A stretch of DNA of 64,000 bases from Flammulina velutipes (Eukaryota; Basidiomycota; Agaricomycetes; Agaricales; Physalacriaceae), in the NCBI GenBank assembly GCA_011800155.1, contig CM022376.1, forward strand, positions 496,001 to 560,000, in the 5' to 3' direction. A model generated the notes under the pieces. That model ran no database searches. It saw only the letters and a program-made list of their open reading frames with translations, and was not told the DNA's origin. Made by a program: the position numbers and the translations under genes. Positions 55,221-64,000 of the stretch are shown here, in pieces. Position 1 is the first letter of the stretch; each line of letters begins with the position of its first letter.

Positions 55221-56852
55221 TCAGTTTGCCACATCAGCCTCAGGCTCTTTGCCGGAGTGAGGACTTTTCTGCCATGTATCAAAGTAGTCGGAAATCTCTA
55301 CAACACAGCATCATCATAAGTAACAGCATGAGCACAATGAGAGTAAACACATACGGTGGTATGAAGGTTTATCTTTGTCAGATTCAAGAGACAAAGCGGC
55401 CACGGGAGGGGGCTCGTTGTCCATCTTCACAGGGCCCTCGTCGAGGAGCTTCCACCCACCTCCAACATGGATAAAGGGATACTTTCCCGGATCCTTCCAC
55501 TTTGGAGGTGGTACCGTAGGGACGGGGTCCTCCTTGTTAACGATGCGGAAGACATACTTGCCACTCCCAGCTACGCTATATTTATTAAATTCAGCTGCAA
55601 AAGGCTGGATACAAGTGCGCGGTGCAGCATAACTGTACATGTCTCCAAGATCGAACTCGACAAAGGGGGGATCGGCCTGTCGGCGAAGGAATTCACCGTA
55701 AGCGAGAGTACAGAATGCGCCACCGAGGGAGTGGCCCTGGAAACTTGTTTGTGAGTGCTGCAACGAGAAGAAGAGAGTGAGCTGACGGTAAAGTGGATTT
55801 TCGAGCCTTTGTTGTTGTTGGTATATAGCACCTCGACCAACATATCTGAGAAAATTGCTCAATCAGTTATTAGTATATGGGAAACGACTTTCACGGACCA
55901 AACGGAGTTGTTGTCTCCGACTCGACTGTGAATTTACCAAACAGCCCAAGGTAGAATCCACGGTGTACCTCAGCACCCCACGCAATCTCTGGTTGTAGAG
56001 GACACGGAGGTATGGATCTCCAATCCACATTGGTGATATAGTCCTGGGTGGTAGTAGAGCCCTGCTCGACGACTTGAGAATCAAAAAGTGCAATCTATTG
56101 CCCAGGCTGACCTTGAATGCCACGCCAATGAACGGTTTGTCCGTGTTCTTACTTATGAACAGGCCGCAAAATGCACCACTGTGAAAAAAATTGCCTTCCG
56201 GCCCCACATTGGAAAAGTCTACATCAATCCCAGTCAAACATGGATATCGCGTAGAGGATGTAAGGATACGTCACCACAAACTTGGATAAAAGTGCAATCC
56301 AGAGCGTCGGCCTGCGAAACGCCAGCGTCGAGCCAGATCATCGTGCAGGTGAAAATGTTGACACTCACGACCGTGTTGATATCCTTCTGGGAAGCTTCAA
56401 GATGGTTCATTGCGCCATCGACGTCACCAGCTCGTGCAGCTATGCTGGCCTCGACCACCAGCTTTTTATTCCTGTAAATATTGAAAGTCAATGATCGAGC
56501 TACAATAGCCTACTACTCGATTCAACTTACCGTAAGGCCAGTGCCCCGCTCTCCATAAGGCTGAGGAAGACAGCATCCCAGTTTGGGGAGCTCGGAGATT
56601 TGCTGCTACACTCTGGATCAATGGATTGTTAAAGAGTTGACTGTAGATAGGTGAGGATAACTTACTGGCATCCTGGGCGGCGCGGACGGACTTGGGATTA
56701 TCTTGGATCCACTTAACGAATGACTGGACGTTCGGGGCTGTGCCCGACCTCGGAATGTCTTCAAGAGCCTGCAGAGGGAGCTCTTGACCCGCGAGTTGTC
56801 GGAGGTGGGCACGCTGGATGTTTCGCAGAACTTGTTTGGAAATCAAGGACAT
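55221..56852 (-). CDS. Class 3 lipase (alpha/beta hydrolase)
   Basis: A multi-exon minus-strand gene from MSLISKQVLRNIQRAHLRQL at 56852. Introns of about 45-95 nt are visible (GTAAGTTATCC...GATCCAG; GTAAGTTGAATC...TTTACAG; GTGAGTGTCAAC...TTTCGCAG; one ending CTTCTCGTTG...TTTCCAG). Conserved blocks are FCGLFISKNTDKPFIGVAFK, then GHSLGGAFCTLAYGEF (nucleophile Ser in GHSLGG), YSYAAPRT, FRIVNKEDPVPTVPP (catalytic Asp) and YPFIHVGGGWKL (catalytic His): the full lipase 3 triad. A last intron (GTATGTGTTTAC...GTTGTAG) leads to EISDYFDTWQKSPHSGKEPE and a TGA at 55221-55223. The family hydrolyses acylglycerol esters. No signal peptide is evident, so an intracellular enzyme is more likely. It is the only gene between DUF6535 copies 4 and 5 and the only clearly metabolic gene here; no lesion is seen. 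Confidence 0.85.
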
Positions 56853-57864
56853 GGACTGAAGATGTTAATGGGTAGATGGAGACGGAGACAGTTCCTGCAA
56901 TGTATGTGGGCATATCAGTCATATATATGGGTACGCATCGCTTCTACCGAGGAGCGGCACCGTGACCATTGTATAGAGTAGCCAAATCGAAGTCTGCGCG
57001 TTCAGATAGAATGGTCAGCATCTTATCGACCAATCACGCTTGCAAATGCATGGCGGGGTACAAAGTTTCATGCAGATAGGGAGACCAGTCGTGGTTCACT
57101 GAAGGTCAGGTTCTCGACTTGAAGGCCACCGATAGCAATGATAACATTCAAATACGACGTACATTTCTTCCGCTGTAGAAAGGTTGTGTGGCACTTCATT
57201 TCTACATAGTATGATCAGTGACTTGAGAAGGTTCCAGTGTCATGGAATCATACAATCTAGAAGCGCGTGTGACGAGTCATGAAAGCCTGATAATTACATG
57301 TCAAATCTAAGTTGTGCAGCTGGCTGGTGCGTTGTGGAGAAGCAAGTCATAGGTCTGAGTCAAGATAGACATCAGACCAAGTAATAGAAGTCTCCGATAA
57401 TTGGGGGCACAAAGTAAGAGAGCTGGTGCTGGCGAAGATGAACGGGACGAGAAGCCTGGGGGCCAAGATCAGTGTCGAAGGCGACGAGCTCCAAGTTGGA
57501 AGTGAGTGGTGGTCGGGAACAAAGAGCCTGGCTGCCGATCATCTTTGTTTCCTACCACCATCCATGTGCTTCAATTACTCTTTTTTCTCGTGCCTGCCGA
57601 ACAATGGCCTTTTGACTGGCATTTGATATCGAAATATTAGAGCATTATCCGTAGCCGTACTAGTTTGGCAATGGCCAGTGACAGCGCAGTTTTCTTCGCC
57701 TTACCTATGCTAAACTCTCCCTACAGCTGGACTTTCGTAATAAATACAAAGGCATTGAAATACAACGCACGCCAATGATTGAATTCAAATTGGGCGCTTT
57801 CGCGCACCCCCGTGGTTAACGGAACTCCTTCCATCTTTCTCTCCCACCACCAGGTTGCCTCTCC
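56853..57864. other. Spacer between the lipase and DUF6535 copy 5
   Basis: Divergent promoter region for the lipase (minus) and DUF6535 copy 5 (plus). Holds hairpin repeat G. No gene is supported. Confidence 0.5.
57506..57566 (+). repeat. Dispersed hairpin repeat, copy G
   Basis: GTGGTGGTCGGGAACAAAGA, spacer, TTTGTTTCCTACCACCATCC. Arms GGTGGTCGGGAACAAAG and CTTTGTTTCCTACCACC pair over about 16 bp with few mismatches, the longest stem of the family. The TCGACTATATGCG tail is absent. It lies 0.3 kb upstream of DUF6535 copy 5. Confidence 0.65.
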
Positions 57865-60800
57865 ATGTCATCGTCGTGCAGACGCCAGGGCTCTCAATTT
57901 TCACGGTCTCACTCTGCGAGTAACGTTTCGTTTCGTTCCTCCAGGTCACCTCCGTATCGTAATGCCGCACAACAGACTTCGGATACTGGCCATCGTTCAC
58001 CGAGACGACATCGTTCGAGTTCACCTGCTAGTCACCGTTCGCGTAGTCCTTCTCCGAGTCGTCCATCTCCAAAGAAGCGTTTTGGCATGAATGTTCCAAC
58101 CAACCAACCGAGATTTGTCGGTTAGTACTATATTTCTGCGATTATTTTGGCTTTGACTGATGGGGAGCGCAGGAAAGTTTGATTTCGAAGGGAAGTATCC
58201 AGAGGATCCCATTAACCAAGAAATGGGACCCAACGCTCGTGTGTGGAGAGCCTTCCTGGACGAGTGCGAGGTATTCGACGCGGATATGGTCACCGAGGCC
58301 CGAGATGGACTCGATTTGCATCTGGTTTTCGTTCGTCCTTTCGTCTAATTTCTTTATATTCTCTCACATCATCTTTAGGCTGGTCTCTTCTCTGCCGTCC
58401 TTACAACATTCGTCGCTCAAACATCTCAGGCACTGTCCACCAATTTCCCGGCCCTCTCCACGTCTCTTTTGGTCGAGATGGTCGCACTTCAGCGTGCTCA
58501 GATTAACGGTTCCCCCATCGATGACATTCTCCCAGGAGAAACGACTGCAGGACCTTCTGGCTTCGATGTATGGGTCAACGCGCTCTGGTTTACCAGTCTT
58601 GCGCTCAGCCTGGGAACAGCATTGATCGCTGTGCTAGTCAAACAATGGCTCTACCAGTACATGTCGATGATATCCGGTACGGCTCGTGATCGCAGCCTCA
58701 TACGCCACTACCGGTTTGATGGCCTACAGCGATGGCACGTCCTCACCATCATCGGAACCCTCCCCATCATCCTCCATGTTGCGCTAGGACTATTTCTAGC
58801 AGGCCTCGTTGTATTCCTCATTCCTCTCAACCTCCCTGTCGCGTTCATAGTTGGCTTCATCACCGCCGTCATCTACGTGATGTACATCGTCTCGAATATC
58901 CTTCCCCTCATCTACACGCACTGTCCCTACCGAACACCCTTCTCGGATATCTTGAATGTAGTCACACATCCTCTCCGAGCTTTGCCTTCCTTGGTGCGCG
59001 CACAAATGCACAATCTCTTCCCATCTTTTGGCGAAGACTCCGGCACATCTCCCGCGGAAGCGTTTAAGACGCTCAAGGAAGCTGAACGACTTGCTGCTAC
59101 TGGTGATGAAGTCGCAGAGGAGGTTGCTTGCGACGCTGCTTTGTGGCTTTATAAGATGACATCCAATCTGCCAACAAAGAGGGTTATATTGGAGTCCTTG
59201 GGATGTCTTTCCGACAACGTGTCGAAGAGATTCGAGGAAATTGATGATGCCGAGGTGACGCGGATGCTGCTTGAAACTCAGTATCACAGCTGGGATCCTG
59301 AGGAGGGCTATCTATATTTCTCAATCTTCGAGGGAAGCGAAAAGCGCGCTGAGAGGATTCTACGTAGCCCGGGACCTTCCCCGCAGCCTCAGAGATCCTG
59401 GAAACTGGATCCTGATGCTTTTGAAGAGCCCTTTCAGATGATCGCCACTCTGCTCACCCATGACCATAATGTCGTCGTGCATGCGGGACCGCAAACATGG
59501 AACCATGATCAGTTCTTGGTCTATCTTATCCGACAGCCCCTCTATGAACCCGTCCGACTTCCCCTCGTCCTTTGGCAGCGCCTCATATATTCTGCATACA
59601 CTGATGGTGTTCCCCAACTCCCCGGCGCCGAGGATGATATCTTTCTCTTGTCTCTATGCCGAACCGCCCTCTACACATTTTCCGCAACTGCACCCAAACT
59701 CTTACCATTTTCCGGGCCTGTGAGCATTACAGACACGAGTGTTCCTCTATTCCAGTTCATCGTCGATCTTCTAGCTGTACGATTGGGAAACATCTCTCCC
59801 GCGGACTCCTTCGAGTCTGACCCACTTACCAAATTATTCATCATGCACGACTACGCTGTGTCATGTCTTCCTTCGATGCCAGTGGGAAGCAGTGATGACG
59901 ACAACACTGCTATCTCGGTCATGGGCAGCATCTGGGGGGAAATTCACATAATTCGAGGGCTTTCGCAGAACGACACTCATGCCCTATGTCAACGGGCCGA
60001 GAATGTCGTCCTCCGGACGCTCCCATTGGACGCTGGTTGGTGCGACACCTGGAACGACACAATGTCCTGTTATACCAGCATCCTTGACGCCTACCACATC
60101 CTCTGCGATTCGCACGTCGTCAGCCCCAAAGTCTTCGAGAGGTTAATTTCTGACTTTTGCTCATCACTGAGGACACCCCCCTTCCTATTTATATCTGCGG
60201 CGTCCAGCGCATTGCAGAAAATCATTCACCAGCCCCAAAATGCATCGGTCTCCTGCACCCTTGTCTGCACATCACCCTTCTTGTCTACTCGTACTCCGAC
60301 TTCTCTTCCTTCCTCCCGGGAGCGCCTGTATCCTGTGGTGTCCGCCTTTATATCTTGCCTTGCTGGAGGCGCTGGCATGCCCCGAGAGGCTGCACTTCGA
60401 TGCATGAACGACCTTTGTGCAGACCCGCAACGACTTTACACGGTCTGTCGGGTTATTGCGTTAGGCTCTTGGCTCGGCTATTCAGATGACGAGGCGAACG
60501 AGGAGGATCTCAAACAACATCTGCTCCATTTGGCGGGTGTTGATCCAACTCTTCTTATCTGGACGCAGCGCGCACACTACATGTGCATGGATCCTCGCGA
60601 TTGGCCATATCTTCGTCTCTTGGATGAGGTATTGGATGATGAAGAAAGGGTTGCAGAGGTCAAGAAACGAATGAAGGTTGGCCTTGCCATTCTAGACGAG
60701 TTCTTCGCGTCTCTCAACCATGTCGGTCTTCCCCTTTTATGGATTTCTGTTGATTAAATGAATGTTCAGGATGATCCCGCCTCCGTCCGTCGCTCGCGAA

Positions 60801-60952
60801 GCCTCGCTTCTCCTTGGAAGCGCATTCGGGGTTACGTCTCCGATATAGGTAGAAGCCTTCGTGCTTCGCCGTCAAACGTGGCGGACATGGAGCTTGGCCT
60901 TAATGCTGGTCTGTATCATGTCGGCGACACTCCATCCGGTCCCCAAGGTTAG
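57865..60952 (+). CDS. DUF6535 membrane protein, copy 5
   Basis: Exons are 57865-58120, 58173-58330, 58379-60721 and 60770-60952. Exon 1 is SR-rich (MSSSCRRQGSQFSRSHSASN) and ends KKRFGMNVPTNQPRFVG. Exon 2 gives KFDFEGKYPEDPINQEMGPN. The intron 2 donor is GTTCGT. Exon 3 has the four membrane segments (LWFTSLALSLGTALIAVLVK, IIGTLPIILHVALGLFLAGL, IVGFITAVIYVMYIVSNILP), the ISGTARDRSLIRHYRFDGL loop and the soluble part (FEEIDDAEVTRMLLETQYHS, MCMDPRDWPYLRLLDEVLDD). Intron 3 is 48 nt and contains an in-frame stop, unlike copies 2 and 3. Exon 4 (DDPASVRRSRSLASPWKRIR...GDTPSGPQG) is short; a further intron after CCCCAAG is possible. About 970 residues. No lesion is seen. It is nearest to copies 1 and 4 in parts of exon 3. 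Confidence 0.88.
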
Positions 60953-61466
60953 TATATCTTGGTTTAATATCAAAGAGGCTGATGTTGGTTGCGCCACACA
61001 TATATCTCAAACTGTGGCGCTCGTCGATTTCCAAGTTCTCCCTAAATATTACTGGAGTATAAATTTCACTCAAGAAAATGTTCGAACTGACGTGTTTTCT
61101 GTCTGTTCCCCACTTGTTGAATACGTAGTAACACCTATTGATGGACCAACTGAAATAATGTGCAAGCACTTGAGTGAAACTCGTCGGAGTTTATCGAGTT
61201 GATCTGTGGAGAGTAAAAGGACGGAGGAATCAGGATGGAGTACTGCCAATCACCGAAACAGCATCAGACGATGCTTGTCATTGAAACATTTCAGGCTTTC
61301 CTTTACACCATCATCGACATCGATAGGCTAGGGATTCTCTTGCTCTCGTTGTTTACTGGGAAGGGAGATTGTAAGTACCACTGAAACAAGTCTAACGGAA
61401 CTTGCTCATCATATAACTTTCAGGAAACAGAGTGAAGCCCTAATATCCTGAGCTAGCCTACATATC
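60953..61466. other. Spacer between DUF6535 copies 5 and 6
   Basis: About 500 bp, the shortest inter-copy gap. No hairpin repeat and no supported gene; it probably holds the promoter of copy 6. Confidence 0.5.
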
Positions 61467-64000
61467 ATGTCGTCGTCATCCACTGGCAGGCGACGCTTTT
61501 CTCGAGCCGGCAGCAACATATCCTTTCGTTCTTTACGATCACGGTCACCCCAGCATCGCAACGTTGCCCAGCAAACTTCCCACACGAGTCATCGCTCCGC
61601 AAGGCGCAGTGCATCTCCAAGCGCACGTCAACGTTCGAGTTCCCCCGTTCGCTATAGATCACCCTTACCTGTCCGCTCGCCCAGTCCATCCCCGACCCGT
61701 ACTGCCCACCGCAAACGTTTTGGCTTGAACGTTCCTACTAACCAAACCAAAGTTGCTGGTTAGTGGTAGTCATCATATTGATGTTTTGCGCGTGTACTGA
61801 CAATACTCACAGGTAAATTCGACTTCGAAGACAGATACCCGGAAGATCCCATCTATGAGGAGATGTCATCCAACGCTCGCGTCTGGCGAGCCTTTCTTGA
61901 CGAATGCGAGGTTTTTGATAATGACATGGTAACCGAGGCTCGAGACGGTCTTGATCTACTCCTCGTTTTTGTGCGTGTATTACTCTGGCGTATTCACACA
62001 TTCTCATACATTCCTCAGGCAGGTTTATTCTCCGCTGTTCTCACAACTTTTGTCGCACAAACGTCCCAGGCACTCTCAGCCAACTTCTCCGCCATCTCCG
62101 CCTCAGTCCTGATCGAGATGGTCGCGCTTCAGCGCGCACAGGCCGCAGGTATCTCAGTCGAAACCATCCCCGCCAGTGATTTAACTACTGGGCCATCGGG
62201 CTTCGACGTCTGGGCCAATGCTCTCTGGTTCACGAGCCTTACCCTCAGCCTCGGTACGGCGCTGATGGCGGTGTTGGTCAAGCAATGGCTGCACCAGTAT
62301 ATGTCAATGATATCTGGCACAGCTCGCGACCGCAGTCTTATACGCTTCCACCGTTTTGAAGGCCTCCAGAAGTGGCACGTCCTCATCATCATTGGCACCC
62401 TTCCCATTGTCCTCCATGTCGCGCTCGGTCTGTTTCTAGTTGGCCTCGTTGTCTTCCTCATCCCACTCAATATCTATCTCGCATCCATCGTCGGTTCCAT
62501 TGCGCTCATCATCTACACCGTGTACGCGGGCTCGAACATCCTTCCCATCATCTATATCCAATGTCCCTACCGAACACCATTCTCCGACATTTTGAACGTC
62601 CTACTGCGGCCCCTCAGCACTCTATCTTCACTGATAGCTGCACGCATCCGCAAGGTTTTCCCTGCCATTTTTGGCGATGTCGCAGACAGAGCTACGGGGA
62701 CGGACCACGTGTTTAGGACGCTGAAGGATGCGGAGCGTATTGCAGCCACTAATGATGATGTTGCGGAAGACATTGCATCGCGCGCTCTTCGATGGCTTCA
62801 TCAGGTAACGTCCAATCCCCCGACCAAGAGGATAATACTGGAATCTTTGGGTTGCCTTTCAGACGGCATCGGGGGAAGCTCAGAGGAGCTTCGCGTTGAC
62901 CTGGAGCAGACCTTGGCGGAAGTCACACCGGTCACTTGGGACTTTACGAGGAGGTATTGGTATCGCCTAATACCGTCAGGCCTTGAGCGGCGAGTTGAGA
63001 GGATGCTGCGCGCAGTCAGGGACCCAGGTACTCATGCCCATAGCACTCCTTGGAGGCTTGATCTCGTCGCTTCCGACCAATCGTTCCAACTCCTCAACTC
63101 CATTCTGGCGCATGCACCGAATATCAGCGTAGAGATGGAGTCGACGCCATGGAGCTGCTCTGCTCTCCTCACACACTTCATCGACCAACAATTCCTCCCT
63201 ACGCCCTTTCAGTTCCCGCCTCAACTTTGGGGTCTTCTCATACGCTCAGTATACACCGATGGCGTACCATGCCTCCCTGCGTGCGAGGATAACATGTTTC
63301 TTGGAGATCTCTCCTACCACGCCGTGTCGAACTTTGACGGTGTCAAACAATCAGCGACCCCTCCACCGTTCTCTGGCGCCGTAGCAATTACTCACAGGAC
63401 GGTCCCACTATTCCGCTTCGTTGTCGACATCCTAGTCAAACAACTCGGAGCAAAGCATGCCACCGACTCCTTCGACTTTGAGCCATTCCAAAAACTATTC
63501 ACCATTCACGACTATGCGGTATCCTCCCTCCCTTTGGTCGGAAGAAACCTAGGTTTTGACCGTTCTGTCAAAATCTGGTTCATAGTTCTGGGAAATGCGT
63601 GGGCAACAATCAGCCGTCTTGTGGGGCTTTCCGACTACGATAGACGCATCTTATGTTCGCGGGCTCAGGATGTCATTATCCAGATGCCGTTGGATGAGGA
63701 GTGGTGGGACAGCCGCGATGATGAGGTGCGGTGTATAGCCTACGACGATGTCCTCATAACCTATCTCCACCATGAGATGGTCAACTGCAACAACTGTCGC
63801 CCCGAGTTCATCGAGAAGCTACTTTCCGACCTCTGCTCCTCACTGGCTAGGGACCGTCCCCGATTTTCAGCTTCCCTCTCTTCGGTCTTGGAGAGTCTCC
63901 ACTGGGACTTGCATATGCCAATCTACTTCCCCCTCATTTGCGCTTCGCCGTTCTTGTCCACCCAGACTGCATCGTCGTTCAAGAATTGCTGCGATTTCCT
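61467..64000 (+). CDS. DUF6535 membrane protein, copy 6 (partial, runs off the window)
   Basis: Exons are 61467-61758, 61813-61970 and 62019 onward. Exon 1 is SR-rich (MSSSSTGRRRFSRAGSNISF, then SPVRSPSPSPTRTAHRKRFG) and ends LNVPTNQTKVAG. Exon 2 is KFDFEDRYPEDPIYEEMSSN...FDNDMVTEARDGLDLLLVF. Exon 3 has four membrane segments (LWFTSLTLSLGTALMAVLVK, IIIGTLPIVLHVALGLFLVG, IVGSIALIIYTVYAGSNILP) and MSMISGTARDRSLIRFHRFE. It is the most diverged copy (WLHQYM for WLYQYM, IRFHRF for IRHYRF, and much change downstream). The frame stays open to base 64000, but the end is not seen. Confidence 0.85.

Overview
This window looks like nuclear DNA of a mushroom-forming basidiomycete (Agaricomycetes). Genes are cut by many short GT-AG introns of about 45-60 nt. 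The recognisable families are typical of agaric genomes: six copies of the four-helix membrane family DUF6535, a short F-box-like protein, a FunK1-type kinase fragment, an integrase-core (rve-like) protein, a class 3 lipase and a Ty3 chromovirus. I saw no rRNA gene, convincing tRNA, CRISPR array or bacterial operon. Assignments are from motif recognition and copy-to-copy comparison by eye; no database search was possible.

Layout. (1) 1-3.8 kb: DUF6535 copy 1 (minus strand), split by a 1,237-bp near-palindromic element with an exact 8-bp target duplication. (2) 3.8-13 kb: gene-poor, with an F-box-like gene at 6.47-7.49 kb, two copies of a dispersed hairpin repeat, and a ~370-400 bp tandem duplication at 9.25-9.97 kb. 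(3) 13-33 kb: an accessory block holding an integrase-core gene split by a 5,666-bp Ty3 chromovirus with identical 238-bp LTRs, a small coiled-coil gene, an unrecognised multi-exon gene, a small Arg-rich gene, and a large Cys-rich/HECT-like gene whose third codon is hit by a 268-bp CACTA-type MITE. (4) 33-35.3 kb: truncated FunK1 kinase and an orphan DUF6535 C-terminal module. (5) 37.7-64 kb: five DUF6535 copies in tandem on the plus strand (copies 2, 3, 5 intact-looking, copy 4 a pseudogene, copy 6 cut by the window edge), with a class 3 lipase on the minus strand between copies 4 and 5.

How it fits together. The DUF6535 copies share one exon plan: an Arg/Ser-rich exon 1, a ~158-nt exon 2, a long exon 3 with four membrane segments, and a short exon 4. 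They also share stretches of flanking DNA, so the unit of duplication is larger than the gene. A GGTGGTCGGGA...TCCGACCACC hairpin repeat recurs 0.3-1.3 kb upstream of copies 1-5. At least four different insertions (hAT-like palindrome, CACTA MITE, chromovirus, unclassified 1.46-kb insert with a nested TA-flanked MITE) lie inside coding exons. In the three with clean duplications, removing the insert and one target copy restores the frame. The picture is a birth-and-death gene array mixed with recent mobile-element activity.
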